Positions 41,997 through 49,504 of a DNA stretch of 49,504 bases are shown here, in pieces (positions within the stretch are counted from its first letter, which is position 1; each line of letters opens with the position of its first letter). The DNA lies in assembly GCA_002787635.1 (NCBI GenBank), contig PCXK01000026.1, positions 1-49,504 of the forward strand, read 5' to 3'. Source of the stretch: Alphaproteobacteria bacterium CG11_big_fil_rev_8_21_14_0_20_39_49 (GTDB taxonomy: Bacteria; Pseudomonadota; Alphaproteobacteria; Rickettsiales; UBA6187). The position numbers were made by a program, and so were the translations under genes. The notes beneath the pieces were generated by a model. The model was given only the letters and a program-made list of their open reading frames with translations. It did not search any database and was not told the origin of the DNA.

Positions 41997-42326
41997 TAGA
42001 TGTAAATTATATTATTTTAATCTTGATTCATCGGGCGTGCTAATATAGCATACGCTGTAATTTACGGGGGTTAAATTCAAGGGAAAACTTAAAATATATA
42101 ACCACCTTAAACGACCGCTCCGCACAGGACAATACAACTAAAAAACAACAAATACCATAGTAAAATCTTATAAAAAACAAGATTACATTACGAAAATCGT
42201 GATAGTTTTAAGAAAGTGATATACTTTATAGTAAAAACTGATATTTTTAATAACACTTGTTTTTTATAAAATATTAACATTTATATGTTATAGTAACCAT
42301 TTGTTAAGAAAGATACGCAGGAATAA
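41997..42326. other. AT-rich intergenic region between parE and a small orphan gene
   Basis: The two flanking genes diverge here, so it must hold both promoters. I see no RNA gene, repeat copy or convincing boxes; the only ribosome-binding site is AGGA before the ATG at 42327. Confidence 0.4.
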
Positions 42327-42644
42327 ATGGACAAGCACGAAAAAACCTATAATGAACTTATAAGTTTTTATGATTTTGCAGAGGAGCTTATCGACACTGT
42401 CGAAAACAAGGCAGTAAGCGATCCTGTCAGCCAGCTTGAGTTCATTGAACCGCTTGTTGAGCAGATAGAACTTGCTACGGATTCTCTTGCGGAAGAATAC
42501 AGGCATTTTCTTCAAACCGGAAAGAGACCCGGCTTTCTGGTAAGGCGTAAGATAGCCAAATCATTGAAGAGTATATATGAATCACTAGGGGAATGTAAAA
42601 AATACAGCATGAAACAGGCATCAAAAGATGCCAAGGGTAATTAG
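42327..42644 (+). CDS. Small helical protein of unknown function
   Basis: The 105-residue protein is acidic and apparently all-helical in its first half (YDFAEELIDTVENKAVSDPV) and basic in the second (KRPGFLVRRKIAKSLKSIYE). It has no signal peptide and no known motif. AGGA lies before the ATG. The next gene starts one base after its stop, so the pair is co-translated. I do not recognise it. Confidence 0.65.
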   Translation: MDKHEKTYNELISFYDFAEELIDTVENKAVSDPVSQLEFIEPLVEQIELATDSLAEEYRHFLQTGKRPGFLVRRKIAKSLKSIYESLGECKKYSMKQASKDAKGN

Positions 42645-42645
42645 C

Positions 42646-42936
42646 ATGACCGAGGAAAATAAATTTCAAAAAAGCTTATTAAAAGATAAGAAAAATAATG
42701 AAAATCATGACCCGTCTGATTTTTTTAATTCGGATCCCGTTGTCCCTGATGATGCTAATATTGACGAAAGGTTTCGCTGTCTAGACGAAGTGACCGACCA
42801 TTTTTATGAAGAGCAGTTATTGGGTCCTAACACCCACCGCAGCGTTTTAAACACGGCAGAACTTGCCAAAAAAGGTCAGATAAACCTTAGTAAAGCCGGA
42901 AAAACTTCTCCAAAAGGTAAATCTAAGGGTATTTAG
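42646..42936 (+). CDS. Small charged protein of unknown function
   Basis: From the ATG at 42646 (AAGGG upstream) the protein has 96 residues. It is hydrophilic, with an acidic middle (DPSDFFNSDPVVPDDANIDE) and a Lys/Ser-rich tail (KAGKTSPKGKSKGI). No known family is seen. The upstream in-frame ATG at 42628 lies inside the previous gene. It converges with holB with a 2-base gap. Confidence 0.6.
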   Translation: MTEENKFQKSLLKDKKNNENHDPSDFFNSDPVVPDDANIDERFRCLDEVTDHFYEEQLLGPNTHRSVLNTAELAKKGQINLSKAGKTSPKGKSKGI

Positions 42937-42938
42937 TT

Positions 42939-43979
42939 TTAAGCAAACTCCCTGAATATCGAGATTATCACCGCTCTTTTATCAAGATGTATCCTTGACG
43001 TGTCGGATATTAATGCGTTTATTCTCTCCCTGATATCAAGGCAGCTTTCGATTGACTTTGATGCTTTTAATTTTACAAAAATATCTTTTTCGTTATTATT
43101 TAGCTTCGATTCATATGACTGACTCGCTAAGGCTTTTATTATACGTATCATTACGCCGTCAAGCAGGTATGCAGTAATCTGCCAAGGGATTTTCTCGCCT
43201 TTTTTGGTAACTATATCGGCAAGTTCCTGCACTTTAACACTATCAATACGTGGCAATCCGCTCAAAGCATTGATTATCTTTGAGTATATTTCGATACCGT
43301 CATTATTATATAACTCTATTGCCACCCCCGGTGAGCCGTTTGAAAGATACGTAACCATATCATTTTCATGCGGGGCTATCTGCGGTATGTTCTTTTGTAT
43401 TATACATGATGCATGCATATCCGAAAGCTCGCCAAGATTCAGGTAGCGACACCTTGATTTTATAGTAGCAAGGAGCTTTCCCGGACAATGGCTGACAAGC
43501 ATGAATATAGCTTTTGCAGGCGGTTCTTCCAAAAGCTTCAGCAGTGCGTTGGCGGCTGCGTTATTCATATTATCGGCACTATCTATGATAACAATACGAT
43601 ATGCTGTTTCCGAGGCACTAAGCCTTAAAAAACCTGCTATTTTTCTTATCCGGTCAACGCTTATATCTCCCGATGCTTTTTCCTCATCAGGTTCGATTAC
43701 CAGAAGGTCGGAATGGCTTCCGCCTGCAACCCTGACGGCAGAAGGGTTATTTTCACTAACCGACAAAGAGTCCGAACCCGATAGCAAAGCCTTGGCAAAA
43801 CGATAGGCTAGCGTTGCCTTGCCCACGCCCTTAGAACCGCAGATAAGCCATGATTGCGGTATCCTATCTGTCTTTAAAACATCTTCGATAAGGCTTGCGG
43901 CTTTTTCATGCCCGTAAAATTCATTGTTAATTCTTGGATGCTGACTTACATTTATCTCTTTTTTATTGGCTTTTGTCAT
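42939..43979 (-). CDS. holB: DNA polymerase III subunit delta'
   Basis: The 346-residue clamp-loader-type ATPase has ICGSKGVGKATLAYRFAKAL (P-loop), VIIDSADNMNNAAANALLKL, LEEPPAKAIFMLVSHCPGKL and the sensor-1 region TIKSRCRYLNL. These are the signatures of delta' in alphaproteobacteria. It is part of the replication clamp loader. It is divergent from zapE by 75 bases. Confidence 0.9.
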   Translation of the reverse strand: MTKANKKEINVSQHPRINNEFYGHEKAASLIEDVLKTDRIPQSWLICGSKGVGKATLAYRFAKALLSGSDSLSVSENNPSAVRVAGGSHSDLLVIEPDEEKASGDISVDRIRKIAGFLRLSASETAYRIVIIDSADNMNNAAANALLKLLEEPPAKAIFMLVSHCPGKLLATIKSRCRYLNLGELSDMHASCIIQKNIPQIAPHENDMVTYLSNGSPGVAIELYNNDGIEIYSKIINALSGLPRIDSVKVQELADIVTKKGEKIPWQITAYLLDGVMIRIIKALASQSYESKLNNNEKDIFVKLKASKSIESCLDIRERINALISDTSRIHLDKRAVIISIFREFA

Positions 43980-44054
43980 ATTATAATATTTGGTCTATAT
44001 TCTTTATGAGTATATGATATACCATAAAATACATTAATACCTAGCCAAAAAACT

Positions 44055-45188
44055 ATGCACGCAGAGAAAAAAGAGCAAGCCGACGACATATTAAGCCGCT
44101 ATAAACAACTGGCAGAAACCTCAAATCTTGAGCCGGATTCAGCTCAGGAAGAAGTTGTAATGAGGCTTCATAAGCTGGCTCAGGAAATCGAGCTAAATGC
44201 AATTAGCGGCTCATCTAGTTTTTTAAAGAAAATACTTTCCTCAAAATCTGACAGGGTCAGGGGTCTTTATATATGGGGCGGAGTGGGACGCGGCAAGTCT
44301 ATGATAATGGACTTGTTTTATGACGCTTCTTCTTTAGCAAAAAAACGCAGGGTACATTTTCACGCCTTTATGCTTGAGGTACACAGAACATTGCATAAAT
44401 GGCGTAATGATGAGGGACGTAAGGAATCAGACCCTATCCCCGCTTTAGCAAAAACCATCGCAGCAGACGCTAAATTGCTTTGCTTTGACGAATTGCAGGT
44501 TACGGATATCGCAGATGCCATGATACTGGGAAGGCTGTTTGACGAATTATTCAAATTGCATGTTATTGTTGTCGCCACATCGAACCGACCGCCTGAAGAT
44601 CTATACAAAGACGGCTTGCAGCGTGAGAGGTTTGAGCCTTTCATCGATCTGTTGAAAGAAAATATAGAGGTGGTTGAGCTTGATGCGGCTAAGGATTACC
44701 GCTTAGGTCATATACGCTCTCTTTCAACGGTATATTTCTCGCCCCTCGGCTTAGATGCCGACAAATTCATAAGGAATGCTTTTTTGGAACTTACCAATAA
44801 CGCTACGCCTGTAAAAGCAAGGCTTGAAACAAGCGGTAGGGTGTTATATCTGAATAAAACATATGGTGACGTTGCGTGGGCGAGTTTTAAAGAATTGTGC
44901 GAAACGCCGCTGGGTGCTGCCGATTATATCGAGATAGCAAGGGAATTTAGCACATTACTATTAACGGACATACCGAAAATGTCCCGTGAGCATCGCAATG
45001 AGGCGAAACGCTTTGTAACGCTGATAGACGAATTATATGAACATAGGGTAAAGCTTATATGCACTGCCCAAACCTCCCCTGAAAAGCTATATGAACATGG
45101 TGAAGGTTCATTCGAGTTTGACAGGACGGTGTCACGTCTTGTTGAAATGCAAAGCGGTCAATATTTGGCAAAAGGTCACCAAAGCTAA
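44055..45188 (+). CDS. zapE: AFG1/ZapE-family ATPase
   Basis: The 377-residue protein has GLYIWGGVGRGKSMIMDLFY (Walker A), RRVHFHAFMLEVHRTLHKWR, LLCFDELQVTDIADAMILGR (Walker B), VATSNRPPEDLYKDGLQRER and LTDIPKMSREHRNEAKRFVT. The family includes bacterial cell-division protein ZapE and mitochondrial Lace1/Afg1. The length is typical. There is no strong ribosome-binding site before the ATG. Confidence 0.94.
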   Translation: MHAEKKEQADDILSRYKQLAETSNLEPDSAQEEVVMRLHKLAQEIELNAISGSSSFLKKILSSKSDRVRGLYIWGGVGRGKSMIMDLFYDASSLAKKRRVHFHAFMLEVHRTLHKWRNDEGRKESDPIPALAKTIAADAKLLCFDELQVTDIADAMILGRLFDELFKLHVIVVATSNRPPEDLYKDGLQRERFEPFIDLLKENIEVVELDAAKDYRLGHIRSLSTVYFSPLGLDADKFIRNAFLELTNNATPVKARLETSGRVLYLNKTYGDVAWASFKELCETPLGAADYIEIAREFSTLLLTDIPKMSREHRNEAKRFVTLIDELYEHRVKLICTAQTSPEKLYEHGEGSFEFDRTVSRLVEMQSGQYLAKGHQS

Positions 45189-45212
45189 GCAGGCTCTAAG
45201 CTTATTCTTGAG

Positions 45213-45339
45213 ACCTCTGCATAATTACGTCATCGCCTGAATTTGTGAAACAAATTATAGGGCGATCTGGTGAGATTACCTTAGAATTTCTTGCAGAAAT
45301 TCTAAGGTAATGACGAGTTTTTTTGCATTAGGCAGAGGT
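45213..45339. repeat. Composite palindromic repeat with ACCTCTGC ends
   Basis: ACCTCTGC (45213-45220) and GCAGAGGT (45332-45339) bound two hairpins: CGCC-GAATTTGT/ACAAATTATA-GGGCG, and ATTACCTTAGAATTTC/GAAATTCTAAGGTAAT, framed by GTCAT and ATGAC. The architecture matches repeat C at 39687, but the stem bases differ in both arms. It lies between convergent zapE and the Sel1-repeat gene. Confidence 0.8.
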
Positions 45340-45342
45340 TTT

Positions 45343-46629
45343 TTATTGCAATTGCGTAGGCTGTTCTTCTAAAGGTTGCGGCTCGCTTTTTTGACCGCCC
45401 CCTAATATTTTCAAGGCTTTTTCATGACCCTGTGCAGCAGCTTTTTCAAGCCATGCCCTTGCTGCCTGTATATTCCTTTGTACACCTATACCTTTATTAA
45501 GCATGAACGCAACTCTGTATTGTGATTCGGCATCACCGCTTTTTGCTCTACTTAGATAGCTTTGATAAGCCGCTTCTTCATCGGACATTTCCTGTTTACT
45601 GTAAGAATTACTTGTTTTTATCCTTTTCATCATAAACGGGTACGATTCATTTTTATAAGAAAACGGTATTGACACTTTTGCACCGCCAACCGCCGCCCCG
45701 ACAGCGTAGTTATATGTGTATAGCTTTCTGCCGTCAGGAAGGTTTTCCGATGAACTTTCCATAAGATTTCCTATAATATTTCTTCCCCTGTCATTTTTGA
45801 AATCTATCGTAAGCGGCATCTGATCTAAAGTAAGGATTTTAACAACATAGCCTTTATAATTTGTATTGCTGTTTTCCTCAGTTTTCACGGGCAGTTCGCC
45901 TTCTTGAATATTTATTATGGTTGAATCGCCTATTTTATAATTAATACCGAAATCCCTTAAGGAGAAAAAGTTATACTGGATAATTTTTTGAGGTAATTTA
46001 GCCTGAAGAATACCTTTTATCGCCCCTACACTATCAAACCTTACTCCGTCTTTTAACCTTATTTTTCCTGCAACATTCAACCCGGAATTTTCCGGATATT
46101 TTTCCTTTTCAGATTCTAAAGAAACTTTGTCATAATCTTTGGTATTAGTAGATATTCGCCTTCCGTCACCACTTGCAACATACGCAATAAACGGGGTAGG
46201 TATAGGAACAATATTTTCCGTTTCCAGTCTGTCATGCCACCTTAAAGTATAGACCGTCAGCTTTACATTATCATAAAAAGCACCTGTGCCGCTTGCAACC
46301 CTGCCGCCATTTTCAGCATATATCGCAAAAGGTCCGGATATTTCGAAAAACGGCTTATCATACAATCTGTGAGCGTTGAAATCCCTAAAAGGTTTTATCG
46401 GTACAACCCTTTGGTCGCCGATAAATTCGTTAACATTTTGATCCATCTCGTGTACAAAGACAGGCTTTGTGTCCGAACCCTCAACCTGTCGGGCTTGCTC
46501 AGCCTGATTAACCTGAACACCCTGATTATCAACATCGGATTTACCTACCTCATTATTATCCCTGCCGAAAAGCATAAGCCCCGCAATACCAACGGCAAAT
46601 AGTACTATAAACGATATTATATATTTCAT
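45343..46629 (-). CDS. Membrane-anchored protein with C-terminal Sel1-like repeats
   Basis: The 428-residue protein has an N-terminal membrane anchor or signal (YIISFIVLFAVGIAGLMLFG). A region of about 300 residues has no recognised domain. At about 365-410 there are Sel1/TPR-like repeats: AKSGDAESQYRVAFMLNKGI and ARAWLEKAAAQGHEKALKIL. The tail is Gln/Glu/Pro-rich. It is likely periplasmic and a protein-interaction factor. It is divergent from the AsmA-like gene. Confidence 0.72.
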   Translation of the reverse strand: MKYIISFIVLFAVGIAGLMLFGRDNNEVGKSDVDNQGVQVNQAEQARQVEGSDTKPVFVHEMDQNVNEFIGDQRVVPIKPFRDFNAHRLYDKPFFEISGPFAIYAENGGRVASGTGAFYDNVKLTVYTLRWHDRLETENIVPIPTPFIAYVASGDGRRISTNTKDYDKVSLESEKEKYPENSGLNVAGKIRLKDGVRFDSVGAIKGILQAKLPQKIIQYNFFSLRDFGINYKIGDSTIINIQEGELPVKTEENSNTNYKGYVVKILTLDQMPLTIDFKNDRGRNIIGNLMESSSENLPDGRKLYTYNYAVGAAVGGAKVSIPFSYKNESYPFMMKRIKTSNSYSKQEMSDEEAAYQSYLSRAKSGDAESQYRVAFMLNKGIGVQRNIQAARAWLEKAAAQGHEKALKILGGGQKSEPQPLEEQPTQLQ

Positions 46630-46753
46630 ATATTATTCCTATCCGCTTCATATTTAAGTATATCAACTTTAAAAAAAATTAAAATATATTATTGAGTTAT
46701 ATACTTAGCACCGTTATATTACCTGAAAAAAATAATAAGGAATCGGCAATATA

Positions 46754-47497
46754 ATGAAAGCAATTAAATTTTTCCTGATAGCGGTTATTTTAGTTATAGT
46801 AGCGGCAGTAGCGTATTTATACAGCTCCCTAAACGACGTTGTTAAAAAAGGCATTGAAACCGTCGGCTCCGATGTTCTGGGAGTTCAGGTAACCGTTAGC
46901 AATGTAGATATATCATTGAAGGACGGCTCTGCTGAGATTACCGGCTTGAATATTAAGAATCCTTCGGGTTATAAAAGTGATAATGCATTTTCTCTAGGCA
47001 TGGTAAGACTTGCGATTGAACCTTCTTCAATAACAACCGGCGTTATAAGGATAAAGGATATAAGCATCGTATCCCCGAAGATAAATTATGAATTTGTGGG
47101 CGGCAAATCTAATATAGGCACTATTAAGAATAATATTTCAGACGGCAAGGATATGTCTTCGGGTTCACAAAAAGATGGCGGCGGGCGTTCAAGAGGCAAT
47201 TCAAAATCCTTTGTAATCGACAATATTTTATTTACTGACGGGACGGTAAATTCCTATATCGGGCAATTGGAAAAGAACATAAACCTGCCTGAAATAAGCA
47301 TTCAGAATATCGGTACTAAGGAAAATCCGGCATCGGCAAAACAGGTGGCTACCATAGTCATATCTCAGATAGCAAATAGCGTTGCGAAGAACACCGACCT
47401 CAACTCGCTTGGCGAAGACCTAAAAGGTGCCGGAAATGCCCTAAAGGACAAGGTAAAGGACATAGGCGGCGGACTCAAAGGAATGTTCGGGCAGTAA
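46754..47497 (+). CDS. AsmA-like protein (short)
   Basis: The 247-residue protein has an N-terminal membrane helix (FFLIAVILVIVAAVAYLY), then the AsmA/TamB-type start (GIETVGSDVLGVQVTVSNVD, ISLKDGSAEITGLNIKNPSG) and repeated short beta-strand pairs such as GVIRIKDISIVSPKINYEF. A Gly/Ser/Lys linker follows near 130-150. AsmA-like proteins are linked to envelope lipid transport. It is much shorter than true AsmA. AAGGA precedes the ATG. Confidence 0.7.
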   Translation: MKAIKFFLIAVILVIVAAVAYLYSSLNDVVKKGIETVGSDVLGVQVTVSNVDISLKDGSAEITGLNIKNPSGYKSDNAFSLGMVRLAIEPSSITTGVIRIKDISIVSPKINYEFVGGKSNIGTIKNNISDGKDMSSGSQKDGGGRSRGNSKSFVIDNILFTDGTVNSYIGQLEKNINLPEISIQNIGTKENPASAKQVATIVISQIANSVAKNTDLNSLGEDLKGAGNALKDKVKDIGGGLKGMFGQ

Positions 47498-47498
47498 A

Positions 47499-48269
47499 CT
47501 AATCGGTAAACTGCTCGCGTATTATCCGCTCTTCTAATGAGTGTCCCGGATCGAAAAGTATATGGATATTTTTCTTTCTTTCCTCTTTTATGGTGACACT
47601 GACCACATCTCGCACCTCGGTAAAGTCCGCAACGGCACTTACAGGACGCTTTTTAGGATTATGCACTTCTATTTTCACCAGTGCTTTATGATTAAGAAGC
47701 GCACCACGCCATCTTCTTGGTCTAAACGGGCTTATAGGCGTAAGTGCCAGAACTTCCGCATTTATAGGAATTATGGGACCATGTGCCGATAGGTTATAAG
47801 CGGTGCTTCCGGCAGGTGTGGCAAGCAATATACCGTCACATGTCAAATCCTGCATACGCATTTTTCCATCAATACTTATTTTCAGGTTTGCCGCCTGACG
47901 AGTCTGACGAAGGAGTGAAACCTCGTTAATCGCAAGTGCATGATGTTCTTTTCCGTTTTTATCTACTGCCACCATACGCAGAGGGTGTAAATTATATCGC
48001 TTGGCAGCATTGATAGACTCTATAAGGTTATCTTCCCTGAACTCATTCATCAAAAAACCGACCGTACCGCAGTTCATTCCGTATATCGGTTTATCGGCTT
48101 TCATATATTCATGCAGAGTATGCAACATGAAACCGTCACCACCTAGTGCAACTATTGCATCGGCCTGTGCAACATCATCTATAAACTCATATTTTTGCTT
48201 TAATAGCTCAAGCGAGCTTCCGGCTTTATCCGAATTATCGGCTACACATGCTATTTTTATATATGTCAT
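47499..48269 (-). CDS. nadK: NAD kinase
   Basis: The 256-residue protein has the family motifs [34 protein letters not shown], the [20 protein letters not shown] stretch and [20 protein letters not shown]. It phosphorylates NAD+ to NADP+, supplying the NADPH used by TrxB, GdhA and biosynthesis. It converges with the AsmA-like gene with one base between stops. Confidence 0.95.
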   Translation of the reverse strand: MTYIKIACVADNSDKAGSSLELLKQKYEFIDDVAQADAIVALGGDGFMLHTLHEYMKADKPIYGMNCGTVGFLMNEFREDNLIESINAAKRYNLHPLRMVAVDKNGKEHHALAINEVSLLRQTRQAANLKISIDGKMRMQDLTCDGILLATPAGSTAYNLSAHGPIIPINAEVLALTPISPFRPRRWRGALLNHKALVKIEVHNPKKRPVSAVADFTEVRDVVSVTIKEERKKNIHILFDPGHSLEERIIREQFTD

Positions 48270-48308
48270 ATTTATTTCTTTTTTGAATAAGCTATTATTC
48301 TATAGGAA

Positions 48309-48448
48309 ATGTTCAATAAATATAGTTTTTGTCATACTGAATTTATTTCAGTATCTTCTTTATCACGTTAGAGATGCCTAAACAAGTTCGGCATGACAAA
48401 AAATAAAAGACTTCAATACAATTTTTACAAAAACTATATTTATTGAAC
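48309..48448. repeat. MITE-like element with 22-bp perfect terminal inverted repeats
   Basis: Bases 48309-48330 (starting GTTCAATAAATATAG) are the exact reverse complement of 48427-48448. Inside is a diverged copy of repeat A (48330-48397; TACTGAA/TTCAGTA, AACAAGTTCGGCATGACA). No coding frame lies within its 140 bases. A degraded relative is at 16427-16517. Confidence 0.9.
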
Positions 48449-48475
48449 ACTCCCGATTCTATAAGATGATATGAA

Positions 48476-49396
48476 TTAAGCAACTTCTTTCGGTAATTTG
48501 AATATAACGTTTTCAGGCGTACCGTCCATAGTAGTCACCGTCACGTCGTATTTTTTACGGAAAAAGCCGATTATTTTATCTATAAGTATTTCCGGTGCAG
48601 ACGCACCCGCCGTTATGCCGATACGCTCAACATTTTCAAACCATTTGACGTTGATATCATTTACATCGTTGATAAGATAGGAAGTAACGCCCATTTCTTG
48701 GGCTAAGTCCTTTAGACGATTTGAGTTCGAGCTGTTTTGCGAGCCTATAACCAGTATAATATCGGTTATCTTTGCAAGGCTTCTTACTGCGTCCTGCCTG
48801 TTTTGGGTGGCATAGCAGATATCTTTTATACCCGGACCGCTAATATTCGGGAAACGTTCTTTTAATACTGCAATAATATCTTTCGTATCATCAACGCTTA
48901 ATGTTGTCTGGGTAACATAGGAAAGCCTGTTTTTATCGGCAACTTCTATCTTCTTAACGTCCTGAACGCTCTCTACTAATATTACATCGCTTTTAACCTG
49001 ACCTGACGTTCCTTCAACTTCGGGGTGTCCCTGATGTCCTATCAGTATTATCTGATTACCGCCCTCTTCGCTTCGCTGTGCTTCTTTATGAACTTTGGTA
49101 ACAAGAGGACATGTTGCGTCTATTACCGGAAGCTGCCTGTTTTTTGCCGAATCTATTACCTTTTGCGAAACACCGTGCGCACTAAAAATAGTAACCGCAC
49201 CATCGGGAACTTCATCAATTTCATTGACGAAAACCACCCCCTTTGCCCTTAGGTCATCTACTACATATTTATTATGCACTATTTCATGACGCACATATAT
49301 AGGCGTGCCGTATTTTTCAAGAGCCTTTTCGACTATCTCTATAGCCCGCTTGACCCCTGCACAGAATCCTCTTGGTTGTGCCAGTATTATTTTCAT
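48476..49396 (-). CDS. ispH: 4-hydroxy-3-methylbut-2-enyl diphosphate reductase
   Basis: The 306-residue protein has the three Fe-S cysteines in context: QPRGFCAGVKRAIEIVEKAL (Cys12), VIDATCPLVTKVHKEAQRS and KDICYATQNRQDAV, with IGHQGHPEVEGTSGQV and TAGASAPEILIDKIIG. It makes IPP and DMAPP at the end of the MEP isoprenoid pathway. Confidence 0.96.
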   Translation of the reverse strand: MKIILAQPRGFCAGVKRAIEIVEKALEKYGTPIYVRHEIVHNKYVVDDLRAKGVVFVNEIDEVPDGAVTIFSAHGVSQKVIDSAKNRQLPVIDATCPLVTKVHKEAQRSEEGGNQIILIGHQGHPEVEGTSGQVKSDVILVESVQDVKKIEVADKNRLSYVTQTTLSVDDTKDIIAVLKERFPNISGPGIKDICYATQNRQDAVRSLAKITDIILVIGSQNSSNSNRLKDLAQEMGVTSYLINDVNDINVKWFENVERIGITAGASAPEILIDKIIGFFRKKYDVTVTTMDGTPENVIFKLPKEVA

Positions 49397-49414
49397 AGTG
49401 TTTTCCCTGACATT

Positions 49415-49504
49415 GTCATTCCACGAATTTTGTTAGTAGAACAAAATTATAGTGGAATCCACATTCTAAAAAGTTAGGAAACTTTTTAGATATTGAAAAG
49501 TTTT
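49415..49504. repeat. Composite palindromic repeat C, second copy, cut by window end
   Basis: It matches 39687-39780 closely: TTGTCATTCCACGAATT, the ACAAAATTATAGTGGAATCC arm, then the GTTAGGAAAC hairpin. Stem bases differ (TTTTGTTAGTAGAACAAAA here, TTTGTTTATTAAAACAAA there), keeping pairing. The right part lies beyond the window. Confidence 0.8.

Overview
The window looks like a chromosomal segment of an AT-rich alphaproteobacterium, most likely from Rickettsiales or a neighbouring host-associated lineage. Supporting signs are a rickettsial-type autotransporter next to a methyltransferase carrying the regulatory domain of rickettsial protein-lysine methyltransferases, an alphaproteobacterial-type Nfu protein, ParE, HemF and ZapE, and many intergenic palindromic repeats of the kind common in Rickettsiales. 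It is less reduced than classical Rickettsia: flagellar, folate, glutathione, haem, histidinol-phosphate aminotransferase and arginine/ornithine genes are all present. The assignment is by recognition only; no search was run.

Layout. 1-5.8 kb: the 3' end of an unidentified gene, agmatinase, an RDD membrane protein, TsaC, a ParA-like ATPase, an outer-membrane barrel candidate and NADP-type glutamate dehydrogenase. 5.9-7.7 kb: a cytosine-5 methyltransferase overlapping a restriction-endonuclease gene that is put out of frame by a third copy of a 5-bp repeat. 7.8-10.4 kb: ArgD, an ABC-2 permease, tRNA-Arg(TCT) and a 32-nt copy of part of that tRNA. 10.4-15.8 kb: a flagellar region (fliI facing flgB-flgC-fliE-fliQ) enclosing five tandem small lipoprotein genes of one unrecognised family. 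16-24.4 kb: truncated haemoglobin, Nfu, folK-folB facing a PabC-like gene, peroxiredoxin-trxB, hemF, hisC, and a protein with the three-repeat layout of mitochondrial carriers (SLC25). 24.5-34 kb: GNAT, two coiled-coil envelope proteins, arginase, ornithine aminotransferase, a lone type IV pilin-like protein, gshA, rsmE, a parvulin foldase and a hydrolase lipoprotein. 34-39.5 kb: the methyltransferase and the 1191-residue autotransporter. 40-49.5 kb: parE, two small orphan genes, holB, zapE, a Sel1-repeat protein, an AsmA-like protein, nadK and ispH.

How the genes fit together. GdhA, ArgD, agmatinase, arginase and ornithine aminotransferase form a scattered arginine/ornithine/glutamate set. 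Peroxiredoxin, TrxB and GshA cover thiol redox. The flagellar block and lipoprotein array look like one functional island; its FlgB and FlgC both begin with apparent Sec signal peptides, which is unusual for rod proteins. The autotransporter and the downstream methyltransferase are a plausible substrate-enzyme pair.

The strongest candidates for something undescribed are the carrier-like protein coupled to hisC, the five-lipoprotein array with signal-peptide-bearing FlgB/FlgC, the slippage-prone restriction gene, and a family of composite palindromic elements whose stems vary in both arms while their architecture is kept.
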